From the NCBI GenBank assembly GCA_015680685.1, contig MNCI01022125.1:817662-881661 (forward strand): a DNA stretch of 64,000 nt, read 5' to 3'. Source of the stretch: Gnetum montanum (Eukaryota; Streptophyta; Gnetopsida; Gnetales; Gnetaceae). Position numbers and translations under genes: made by a program. Below, one piece after another: positions 19,946 through 29,258 of the stretch (positions within the stretch are counted from its first letter, which is position 1; each line of letters starts with the position of its first letter). The notes beneath the pieces were generated by a model, which saw only the letters and a list, made by a program, of their open reading frames with translations, made no database searches and was not told the origin of the DNA.

Positions 19946-22480
19946 TGTGGCAAAGCTAATGCCAACACAAGGAGCTCAGTAGAGCTAAGAATTGGCCTTA
20001 CAAAATGTGTCATGTCATAACATCAAGAAGAAGACTTGAAATTAATATTTTTGTAGAATGAAAAGGTAGTTCTACAAATAAGTACATAAAAAAATCTATC
20101 ATGTTAGCTGTTTAACCTTCAACTATTACATTGTTTTATGAAGAATTCCAATTTTCCATATAGATGAAATTAAAAACATCTATTCTCATTCTTCCCATCT
20201 TCCATGTTAGCATTGGGATGGGCACAACATGAATCAAAGCTAAAAAAGTGATAGAGGGCATTTTCATCTAGATGAAGAAATCCCATCTAGATTCTCTCAT
20301 CTACCACGTCAATGTTCCTTCAGCTAGAGCATTGATTTTCCATCTAGATTAAAGAAAGAAAAGTTATTCTCATATTTCATATCAGCTTTTGGATTTAATA
20401 AAAATCAAAGTTGGGTGTATTTTTTATCTAGATGATAAAGTTCCGTCTGAATGCTTCATTTATCACATCAACATCAAGATAAAGCTCATATTTTCATCAA
20501 GATGAAAAACTTCATCTAAATGATTCATGTGCCACATCATCGATGCCATGTTAGCAATACCACATTAGCATCTAGATGAAGCTCACTTTTCTATCTATAG
20601 CAAAATACACTCCTTATGCCATGTCAGCACATGTGACATAACATGTGCCATGTTAGTAAATAGATGAAGCTCATTTCTCATCTATAGCACCTACACTTCA
20701 TCTACCATATTAGCTTTTCCACATTAGCGTTGCCACATCAAAGCTCATCTTGGACCACAAAAGGTTATATTATATGCACACATGCATCAAAGTTTTGATC
20801 CAGCTTGGAAAAAAGATAAAGAGCATGAAAAAGGTTTAATAAGTAAGCTTGGAAAAATCCTAAGAGACACTCTAACATGGAAATAGTTCTATGAGCTAAC
20901 ATCTACTCTAAGGCTACAAAAATAAAAGTTGCATCAACATTTAGGGCCATAGAACCAATTTATAAAGCTAAGAGTTTAAACTTATAAAAAGCTTACAAAT
21001 GGCTCTACCACATCAACTCATAAAGAAAGCTCATAGAACTAAAAAGAATAAGGTTCTAATTTCAAATTCCAAAGCCAAGAGAAAGAATAGAGCTAGAGAT
21101 CAGTGCAGAAAAGCCATTAAAGTATTAAGCTACCACAGAAGAATAAGTTGTAATTACATGAATAGATAAAAATCATGAAGATTACTAGGTTAGTTAGAGA
21201 TAAAATTGCAAAATGGTCATTATCTTAGAACAAATAGGACTATTACCAAAATCATGGTTGAAATCACCAAGGCAAAGCTCAAATTAAGATTCAAACCAAT
21301 GTAGGAACCTCTTCAACAAAGACATCAAATTCCCTAACTAAATCATTTTTGGAAGAAACAAACATTAGATAGGTCCTTAAAGAAGCTTAATGATATTAAA
21401 TCAAGTACAATGAATCAAGCTTTAAGGCTCATCTCAATCATGGGAATTTATTTCAATTACTATCAGTTGAAGGATTCTAGATTCAAAGAATGAATAGAAT
21501 TCACCTAGAAGCTAAGCAACTATCCAATGGCTTACATTTACATAAAGAAGATATGCAAAGTCTAGAGCTTTAAACTTTCATAATAATTATAACTACCAAG
21601 GTTACTATATAAATCTCAAAGTAGAAGCTAAGAAATAGGATTAGGAGAAGGAGTTAGATCTTGGGAAAAGCTATAGAAGAAAGCTTGTAAGAACTATTTC
21701 ATGTAATGATATTTTAAATAGGTTTCATCTATCTTTTCTAGCTTTTATCCCTTAGTGTAGCAAATCTAATTGAGTAGATTTTTCCTATTGTATCTAGTAC
21801 AAGTATTGCATAGTTACACATGAATGGATTTCTAGCATTGAAATAGGCTTCTTTCTCTATCAAGCAAAGGTTTAGCTTATTTCTATTATTCTAGTTAGAT
21901 GGGATACCTTTAATAGTATCAATCCTTAATCAATTTAGCATAGAAATATTGTCATTTTTATACGGTTTTGAGCTTTATGAATAATTTTTTTTCTTAGTTT
22001 CCCATTCTCTTTTGCAAAGCTTTTGTGATCTCGCTTTAGGAAGTTAGCTAGCAAATAGCTTAGAATTTAAGATTGGATTTTTCTAATAAAACTATGCATT
22101 TACTATATGTGTATGTTGTAATATTCAAGGTTAGATTTGTAGGAGAGATATTCAATTTCCTAATTTATGTAAAGAGATAGCTAGGAGAGATAGATAATCA
22201 AATGTACATAAACTAGTTATTTCTTAAATTGATTCTCTTATCTCATAGATAAATTTTTATTGTCAGTTACAATTAGTTAGGTTCGCCATTACTTAAATTT
22301 GTTATTAGTCACATTAGCTTATTTACTAGTAGAGGCTATTAGGGGTCATCTGTACCTTAGTGGTACTAGAGACCAACAACCATCTAAAATGAGTTTATTA
22401 AAGTTATTCCTTGTGGCAAAGTTGATTCCAAATCTACTACAAAAATCTTAACTATTGCTAGAAGGAGGATTGACCTTCAT
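19946..22480. mobile_element. Probable insertion in the H-family LTR, with CATCTAGATG array
   Basis: The H-family LTR is continuous in the H3 copy, where about 500 bp separates its two recognisable ends, but here the ends are about 2.6 kb apart. The extra sequence begins and ends near a 10-bp direct repeat, TGTGGCAAAG (19946-19955 and 22412-22421). It contains a palindrome array at 20160-20720, a TATA-like ACTATATAAATC near 21605, and TGGTACTAGAGACC near 22358, which weakly resembles a primer site. I infer a solo LTR or small LTR element read on the plus strand. I found no coding motif. Confidence 0.4.
20160..20720. repeat. Clustered CATCTAGATG-like palindromes
   Basis: Variants of CATCTAGATGAAG recur about every 30-90 bases (for example near 20265, 20290, 20340, 20435, 20505, 20572, 20660). 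They are often followed by CCACATCA/GCCATGTTAGC phrases. The spacing is irregular, so it is a motif cluster rather than a simple tandem repeat. Confidence 0.65.
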
Positions 22481-22519
22481 AAAATAACATTTCCTTTTAG
22501 CATTAGAAGTAGGCTACAA

Positions 22520-22780
22520 CACTTAGCATAATCCACAGTTTGTTTCATGCTTCATGCTACAAATTAAACTTTACATTATGAGAATGCTTTAGGATTTCAA
22601 TGAAATAGGGCTACAAGATAGATTTTCTAAGGGGAAATTAAGGCATTTCTTTTTCTCTTGAATTCAACCAATATTACATTCGAGATTTACATAAAAGAGG
22701 CTTAATTTTTTCCCTTTGTCACTAGGATTCCCTATTTACAATTTAATTTTCTTTGACGTGTTTTATTTATTCCTCTCTAT
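22520..22780 (-). repeat. LTR piece shared by H and H3 (outer part)
   Basis: The block is homologous to about 44760-44990. Both read TTCATGCTTCATGCTACAAA, then AGATAGATTTTCTAAGGGGA, then CCCTATTTACAAT on the plus strand. With the block at 19680-19935 it brackets the LTR of the H/H3 family. Confidence 0.7.
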
Positions 22781-22789
22781 TGATGTTTA

Positions 22790-23879
22790 GAGGATTAACC
22801 CAAAAGACATCAACAAAGAATGTAGAACATCACTACAGGCTCATCACCAATGCTTCTCTCTTCATACTTGATTTTGTAAATGTCGAATCATGCCAAGGAG
22901 TACAAATAAAGGTGAGGTAAGGTTAAAGTGAGAATGGTGAGAATTTGAAGTGAGATATTATGGCTAAATATTTATTCAGAGATGGTCAAATAGAATAGTG
23001 AGAAGTTTCAAATATGTTGACATCATTGTTATGGCTTAGTGGTATGCTCATTGACTAATGATTACTTTGCACTTTCTGCTTATTTTACTGATTATTGATG
23101 CTTAGATTTGGAGAAATTAGTGTTTTCTTATGGACTTGTTTGGTCACTTATCTCCTTGTTTTTATTTTTGAGCCATTGCTTTGCTTTAGTTTGGGCTACT
23201 TTGGCCATTTGGCTTTCTTAGCTTTCCTCTAATTTTTTGTGGGAGCGAAACATTTTTTAGGTTTTGATGCTAAGGCTAAATTTGTGTGATTCCATTGGAT
23301 GAAGTGTCTAAAAACTCAGCAAAATAATTAATTGAGCATGTGAGGTATATCACATGGCCAAGACACAATAATTTCATACATAGGTCTTCATCATAAGCAA
23401 GGTATGAAAGGATAAATGGTGCATGGTTATAGCTTAGAAGGGATAGCAAGAAGGATATAGGAAAGGCACTACTAACATGGTCAAACAAGCTAACCAAATC
23501 TCATTTATTGAGATCATGTGGTAACTTACTACTATGATGAGTCACACCACTATGGTGACTCCCAATTCATCCTGCAAACATAACTTAGAGAGAAAGAGAA
23601 TAAATCAAAGAAACATGAGAAGACATAAGATAACATGGGATTATCAAGAAGACATTTGCCACCATGAGATATAACTAGTAGAGCTTGGGAAGGTTTTTTT
23701 TTTCTTTTTAGGTTTTTACAAAATTTGTAGTGTTTTTAAGACTAAGGAGGAAAGGTCTTGTACGCTTGGTTATTATACGTGATGAGGTTCATCCATGTCA
23801 CATATCCATTTAAATCTGCAAACAAGAGAAAACAAAAACTAAGAGCAAATAGGTTATCATTAGATGTAGTATCATTTAA
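22790..23879. other. No gene recognised
   Basis: This interval lies between the LTR of H and the readable end of the H2 integrase, so it probably contains the 3' noncoding end of H2. Its short open frames, including minus 23276-23497, show no known motif. I found no repeat partner in the window. Confidence 0.45.
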
Positions 23880-23964
23880 TATATAAATGGTTAACCAAGT
23901 TAGTTAACTCATTCCCATCATGATCTGCTATCCTAGACACTCAATTATCATAGGCATTGATCAC
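23880..23964 (-). pseudogene. Last part of H2 integrase, beyond solo LTR D
   Basis: The reading continues from 24973 across the insertion with VINAYDN, a stop, then a degraded DADG...NHLYIKWYY region. This corresponds to the end of gypsy pol (KEAY.NGAY.L.D.DG......N...LK.YY). Frame agreement across the solo LTR supports precise insertion. Confidence 0.65.
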
Positions 23965-24972
23965 TGATGAGACGCGACATGCACTGGGCCGCGATATCGC
24001 GTCCCGCCGCCATATCTATAAATAAGAGGCGGCACTTCCTTCATTTCCCAATCCTGGCTAGATGTAGCGGAGCTCTGGCAGATTGATCACTCCAGAGTGA
24101 GAATTTTTCCCATGTGCCCGCAGTAGGAGTCCTAGAGTGAACGACTCTTTATTCGAGTAGCTTGTAACCTGAACCCAAGTTGTGTACAGCAATAAAGACG
24201 AACTTGATTGGATAAACCTTGCAGTACATGGTTTTATTGTTGTTTATTTACTGCTTTCCTAGTGCGCACAAGTACGACTTGATTACGAGCGTCTACGGAC
24301 GTGTACGGCTAGTCAAGGAATCGGCTGCTTGTCGCAACGCATGAGTACGACTTGATTACGAGCATTGGCTGCTTGGTAACCCAGTAGCGTATTCCAGGAT
24401 TCTGCGCTTGGTAATCCCAGTGGTAGTCCAATGTGTACGGCTAGTCAAGGAATCGGCTACTCATTGCTAGGCTAGAACGTGTGATAAGTACGACTTAGTT
24501 ACGAGCACCCACGGGTGTGTACGGCTAGCTAAGGAATCGGCTGCTTATCACACTTAAGCTAAATAGGTGCCTCAGTACGACCACTTCGAGCACTTGCGTT
24601 ACGTGTGGTGATCCCAGTAACGATTAGCGTTTGGTAAGCCACAGTTGCATAGTTCAGGGTGTGTCCGGTAAGTGGGAACGGATGCTGACGCTAGTTAACT
24701 TAGACTTAGGACAGTAGTTAGAGTTAGCTTAGTTTCTCAACCCTTTCCTCTGATAGCATAGAAGATAAGCCGAAAATACCAAAAAAATCACATACCTCAG
24801 ACTTGCTTAACCATACACCGTGACAAATACAAGCAAGCCTGGGAAGACAACGAATGATTAACCCCAAGCATTTCTTGTGGTGTTAAGGCATTTAGTCTAC
24901 AGAGTTCAACCGGATCGCGCGTGCACGCTCGTATTCATATGGTGGAGTGTAGGGATACCTCGTCACTCATCA
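23965..24972 (+). repeat. Solo LTR D of the A/B/C family, with perfect target duplication
   Basis: A 1008-bp LTR starting TGATGAG and ending CTCATCA, flanked on both sides by ATCAC (23960-23964 and 24973-24977). It shares with LTRs B and C the TATA region (24016 on), CCATGTGCCCGCAGTAGGAG, TTTATTCGAG, AATAAAGA (near 24190), GCTTGGTAACCCAGTAGC and GGGAAGACAACGA. It is longer than B because two segments, AGTACGACTTGATTACGAGC and GTGTACGGCTAGTCAAGGAA, each occur three times between 24267 and 24535. It retains many CpG sites that are TG or CA in A and B, so it is probably the youngest insertion here. No primer site or gag follows; H2 integrase resumes at once. Confidence 0.93.
24267..24545 (+). 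repeat. Internal tandem amplification inside LTR D
   Basis: Three copies of (A/G)GTACGACTT(G/A)(A/G)TTACGAGC (starts near 24269, 24344, 24487) alternate with three copies of GTGTACGGCTAG(T/C)(C/T)AAGGAATCGGCT (near 24300, 24433, 24516). LTRs B and C carry only one copy of each or a trace, so the amplification happened in the D lineage. Confidence 0.8.
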
Positions 24973-25800
24973 ATCACCAAGAAGAGTCCTTTCCATTTAG
25001 GCAAAAACTTATCTACATGTTCATGAACAACTTTAAGGACTAGGTTTCCTTCTTTGATTTTCCATTAGTTTGGATCATGATGATATTGCTACCTCTGCTT
25101 CTCCTAGCATCATTCAATATTCACAAGTGATTATATTTTTTGCTCTTCCACCAAATGTAAATCAATGGTATGTAACTCAGTCTTCTCTTCCTCATTAATG
25201 TAGTCAAACAGAGCTATCCTTAAAGATGGAACTTGCAATTCAAGAGGCAAGCTTCAAATCCATAAACTAGGTTATATGGTGTAACATTCGTTATAGTGCA
25301 AAATATTGTTCTATTAGCCCATAATGCGTACGACAATTGTTCATGCCACTTGCATTTACTATTATTTAGCATTTTGTTAAGTAGATTGATGATAAATTTG
25401 TTCCTAGCTATGGCTCTTCTATTAACTTGTGGATAATAAGGTATTAAGAATGAATGCTTAATGTGTAACTATTTATAGAAGGCTTGTGTTTCATTACTAC
25501 TAAACTATGATATGTTATCAATAACAATGGGTAGAGGTAGGTCAAAATATGACACTATGTTGTCTAATATAAATTGACATACTTATTTTGAAGTTGTTTT
25601 TCTTAATGAAATTACTTCTATTCATTTTGTAAAATACTTAGTCATAGTGATAATAAATCTATTCCTTATAGAGCGCTTAGGTGTTAAAGGTCCAATGATG
25701 TCTATTACCCATCATTAAAATGGCCATGTAATCTAAGTGGCATGTAGCCTTGTTAATGACATGTGTATAAGATTGTTGTGTCATTTGTAAGTGTCCTAAG
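24973..25800 (-). pseudogene. Integrase core and C-terminal region of H2
   Basis: From high to low coordinates the minus strand shows traces of the catalytic core (25760-25450), then KCKWHEQLSYALWANRTIFC and TNVTPYNLVYGFEACL (about 25360-25240), matching the LWA.RT...T.(T/S)PF.LVYG.EA.L region. Near 25050-24973 it reads EGNLVLKVV and KFLPKWKGLFL, the conserved ..GDLVLK......KF.PKW.GPF motif of the C-terminal domain. Solo LTR D follows immediately. Stops show it is dead. Confidence 0.78.
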
Positions 25801-25809
25801 TCTTTACTT

Positions 25810-26004
25810 TTACATGCAATCATTTTTTATATAAGGCCAGTAGTATCCTAGGCATCTAATCTTAGCAGCCATGGCTCTAGGTTCTATATGTCCTCCACCT
25901 ATGCCATCATGTAGTTGTTGTAGAACCGTATGGGCTTTGAATTTGCTCATGCATACTAATAATACATCATCATAAGACTTGTGACATAATGTATTATCAA
26001 CCAT
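25810..26004 (-). pseudogene. Integrase zinc-binding (H2C2) domain of H2
   Basis: The minus-strand frame reads LCHKSYDDVLLVCMSKFKAH, then LHDGIGGGHIEPRAMAAKIR and LGYYWPYIKNDCM. This is the H2C2 pattern (LY.KSYDG.LL.C......L.E.H.G..GGH.....A.KI...GYYWP....D). The first His and the LGYYWP core are well kept. It guides integrase multimerisation and DNA binding in functional relatives. Confidence 0.82.
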
Positions 26005-26279
26005 GATGACATATTATTTTGAGCATTTGCATATGACATATTTTTGAGAAGTAGTGAGTTTTTGTGTAGGTTCACTATGCATGAGGTAGAACTTGATATC
26101 ATCATACCATTCATGTTGAGATATGTCATCTATGGTTGCTATGAAAATATTTTTAGTGTGTTGAGTGATGGGATGAGCACAATTTTCCATCATGAAAGGT
26201 AATTTTCTAAACACATCAGACATTATACTTAAGGCTAACATAGTGATGGCTTCAGCGAGTATGTTTCTAGCTTAGGAAA

Positions 26280-26738
26280 TATGTTAAATGTCCACTTCTG
26301 TAAACTATTAGATGAGTGTTTTGGCTAGGTCATAGTAAGATAACAATTATTTGGCTTTATGATTGTAAAATTTGGTTACTTGGTTAATTACTAGTTGAGA
26401 GTCACCTTTTACTCTTATATGTGTATATCCACACTCATAAGCTATCATCAATCCCCTATCTAGCCCTTCATATTCCACCATGTTGTTGGTACATGGGAAC
26501 TCGAAGTGATAGAAAAAGGTTGGATTTCCCCAAAGGGGAGTATGATGATAATAACAACATTGGCCCTATGTGTCATTGAAGCTCCATTAAAATGCAGAAT
26601 GACCTCATAACCTTTAGGCACACTATTGATAACATTGACATGCTTATCTAAGAACTCAAGATCTATGGTTGCATTGTCCTCAATTAGAGAGGTAGTTAGT
26701 TGTACAAATATGACTTGGCCTTTGGTTAAAGCTTGCAA
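26280..26738 (-). pseudogene. Second (archaeal-type) RNase H of H2
   Basis: The minus strand around 26620-26580 reads LHFNGASMTHRANVVIIIIL. This aligns with LYFDGA(S)...G(A)G(A/V)V(L)... of the Tat-type second RNase H, with the first catalytic Asp replaced by Asn. Further on, degraded sequence around 26470-26290 carries the ...N..EYE(G)L and (V)(K)GDS(Q)LV.NQV regions. It sits after the first RNase H and before integrase, the standard place, in contrast to element H. Confidence 0.7.
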
Positions 26739-27070
26739 TACATAGTGTAGATAAAATTTGGCTATTATAGCTTTCCATTAGGCTATTTGACTTGTCTCAT
26801 AAATGTTGGATGTAATGGCTCTTTATACGTTGTCTTTGCATATGATATTAACTTATGTCCTAAAGAGATAATGTCTTCATTTTTTTCAATGAATAGACTA
26901 GAGTTAAGAAATTTTTTTTGACATTAGTGTATTGAGTCTCATAGGCTATTAATGTATGGCTTAATTAGTAAATCAACATCTTTTCTCCATCTTCTAGTTT
27001 TTGACAAAGCAAAGAAGTTATAGATGTATCAGAGATTCTAAGGTATATGAAAAATGGTTTATCCTTTTGA
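26710..27070 (-). pseudogene. Gypsy RNase H of H2
   Basis: Frames on the minus strand give TQYTNVKKNFLTLVYSLKKM, from the pattern (Y)....(E)K..L.LV.A..(R/K), and at the low end ALTKGQVIFVQLTTS, from Q.(A)(V/I)KGQA(L)AD.LA. The domain is badly broken but colinear between RT and the second RNase H. Confidence 0.55.
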
Positions 27071-27079
27071 GATGGGTAA

Positions 27080-28138
27080 ACAATTATCAACTAAGCTAAC
27101 TCTTACTTAATGTTATCAAAGGCTATTTGACATTTATTTACTCATTCAAAATAAACTCCCTTTTAAGCAAGTGTTTTATGGGCTATAGTTTATCTGTAAG
27201 CCTTGAGATGAGCCTACAAATGATTTGTAATATATGTTACAAACCATGTAGCTCCTTAAGATTACTAGGTGCTGATAAGTTGCTTATGGCCTTAAGTTTG
27301 TTGAGATTAACACATATTCTTGATTCAAAGACTATGAAGCCAAGAATCTTTTTAGTTTTGACACCAAAGACACACTTCTTATGATTTAGTCACAATTCAT
27401 ACTTAAGACAACATTGGAGAACTAGGTTCAAATCTTGCACATGGTTAACGACTAATTTGAATTTCACAATGATATGTTTAACATAGTTATTGAGTAGATA
27501 TAGTATGTAATCACTAAACATGTAGGTTATATTCCTTTGGTATGTTGCACCTGTGTTCTTTAGGCCAAAATGCATCATGGTGTAGCAAAAGGTTTCCCAA
27601 GGGATCATGAAGGCTGTGTATAATTGATGTTCTAGGTTGATCCTGACTTGGTTATATCCCAAAAAAACATCCATAAAGAATAGAAATGTAAGACCAACTA
27701 TTATATAAATAAGTTGATTGATACTATGTAAGGAAAAGTCATCTTTAATGGTTGCTTTGTTGAGGTTACAAAAATTGATGCATATATGGATGTTTCCATT
27801 CTTCATAGGGACTACTACTATGTAGGACACCCAGTTTGTGTAATTGATAGCTCTAATGAAACCTACTTGGTAAAGCTTCTTAATTTCATCATGAACTACT
27901 AAGGCTAAATTTGGTATGATCTTATGAACCTTTTGGTTGATGGGCTTGATGTTAGCATCATGTATTATATTATGTTGAACCAAGCATGAATAAAGTCTAG
28001 ACATGTCTTCATAAGACCATGCGGAGGATTTAATGTTGTCTTCTAAGGCTTTAATAATATCATGGGGAAGTTAAGGTTCAAGAAAGGAACTTAGCTTCAA
28101 GGTCTTTACCACACCATTATGAGTTGTGATGGGAGCTT
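27080..28138 (-). pseudogene. Reverse transcriptase of H2
   Basis: The longest clean pol frame of the window (27390-28004, 204 residues) lies here. Upstream, SSAWSYEDMSRLYSCLVQHN is the AWS..DMPG....(V).H linker. Then come KIIPNLALVVHDEIKKLYQV, NWVSYIVVVPMKNG, INFCNLNKATIKDDFSL (R...DLNKA..KD.FPLP), FMDVFLGYNQV (first catalytic Asp present), FCYTMMHFGLKNTGATYQR (MPFGLKNAGATYQR) and YVKHIIVK, where active enzymes have YVDDIIVK. The loss of both Asp residues of that box makes it inactive. The frame upstream of 28139 is cut by element F. Confidence 0.9.
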
Positions 28139-29206
28139 TGTTGATCTTTTGGTATGTCAAAACCTTAAGAAATTGGAGAACAAGGTTGTTTGTGTAGTTT
28201 TTGTGTAGGAAATGGAAGAACAACAATGCTTGTATTTTGGTTGTTGAGAAAGAACTTGGATTTGAAAAAAAGGAGAGCTTAAGGACATCTACAAGAAAGC
28301 ATGCAGAAATTCAAGAGCAAGGATAGGGAACAAAGATTTCAAAGTGCAAAGGAAACTGAAGAAAGACGTCTCCAAGAAACAACAAATGTATTGGCCAAGT
28401 TGAAGGTTGGTTAGAAGAAGATGTCTTTGAAAAACAGTAGACATCTTGGATTAGTTGAAGGTTGTTTAGAAGAAGATGTCTTTGAAAAATAGCACATGTC
28501 CTTCTGGTAAGAAAGACATCTCCACAAAGACGTCTTTCCTATGTAAAAGACATCTTTTCATAATGAAGGTCTAATGTAGAAAGATGTTTTAGCCTTGAAG
28601 AAGGCATCTCGAGTGAATGTTAGATAGCCATTGCACAAATTTAGAGGTGATTTTGGAAACATATTGGCTATAAGTATTATCAAGTGTCATTATCAAGCAA
28701 TCATTGTAGTCATAATTCTCTTGTTATTATTCCTCATTATACTATCTTTTGTTTGTTGTAATTAATCAAAGTGATTTGTACCTCAAAGAATAAGGATCAG
28801 AAAACTTAGTTCCATTCTTTCTACAAGAGGGCATCTTGCTTGAGGTTGTTGCAATCCTATGGGATTGAATGTTGATGTATCTCTACAACACTTTGAAGTA
28901 GAGCTCAAGTTGTAAAGGTTGTGGGATCCTAGAAACCACATTCTAAGCTTGTTGGGACTTTGTGGGGTTGAGTGGATTATTTACATTAAACCACTTCAAA
29001 GAAAAGCTTAAAGCTTGTATAGGGTGTGATACCCTTCAAACCACATTTTGAGAGTAACAAAGTCTAGAGGTGTGCTTGCGAACTACCCTCCAAGTGTGGA
29101 CTATCTAGTTTGGGAAACCACATTAAAATTTGTTGTGTGCTTTGGTTGATTAATTTTTGTTTTGGGAAACTTATTCATCCCTCTCTTCTAAGTTCAATGA
29201 TCTTCA
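28139..29206 (+). repeat. 5' LTR of element F
   Basis: It starts TGTTGATCTTTTGGTATG and ends about GATCTTCA, three bases before the primer site. It is colinear with 33539-34600, sharing ACCTTAAGAAA, GAACAAGGTTGTTTGTG, CTATCAAGTGTCATT, AAGGCATCTTGCTTGAGG and AGTGTGGACTA. A palindrome array occupies 28286-28612. The 3' edge is uncertain by a few bases. Confidence 0.85.
28286..28612. repeat. GACGTC-type palindrome array in the F 5' LTR
   Basis: About ten copies of GACGTC or its one-step CpG decay products GACATC and GATGTC occur in about 330 bases, usually inside AAAGAC(G/A)TCT. Examples lie near 28288, 28366, 28418, 28440, 28478, 28508, 28528 and 28549. The 3' LTR (33690-33960), solo LTR E (7050-7215) and the interior of F (31229-31430) have the same motif clustered. 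Confidence 0.75.
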
Positions 29207-29208
29207 AG

Positions 29209-29226
29209 TGGTATTGGAGCTTGGTA
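29209..29226 (+). other. Primer-binding site of element F (initiator tRNA-Met type)
   Basis: TGGTATTGGAGCTTGG differs by two bases from TGGTATCAGAGC, the complement of the plant initiator tRNA-Met 3' end used by most plant copia elements. It lies within three bases of the LTR end. Confidence 0.8.
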
Positions 29227-29258
29227 CTCTTCTTCATCAACAACTTCAAGACTAAATA

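Larger units (their letters stand above)
6700..22780 (-). mobile_element. Element H: decayed Ty3/gypsy retrotransposon with nested insertions
   Basis: On the minus strand, from high to low coordinates, the recognisable order is LTR/leader pieces (22780-19680), gag (about 19600-18743), protease (about 18310-18120), an RNase H-like module (17917-17390), the N-terminal half of RT (17000-16697), then after inserted element B the rest of RT (9655-9210), a second RNase H (about 9070-8820) and integrase (8540-6781), itself split by solo LTR E. Every domain carries stops and frameshifts, so H is dead. The placement of one RNase H before RT is unusual; see findings. Pol-lineage placement as Tat-like non-chromovirus gypsy is inference from the archaeal-type RNase H. 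Confidence 0.75.
23880..28138 (-). mobile_element. Element H2: decayed Tat-like Ty3/gypsy pol
   Basis: On the minus strand the order is RT (28138-27080), gypsy RNase H (about 27070-26710), a second RNase H (26740-26280), integrase zinc domain (26004-25810), integrase core and C-terminal part (25800-24973), then after solo LTR D the last integrase residues (23964-23880). That is the usual order of Tat-type elements. The upstream end is cut by element F at 28139. Gag and protease are missing here; the gag-protease of H3 (39.85-44.3 kb) has the right orientation to be the other half, but this is unproved. Confidence 0.75.
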
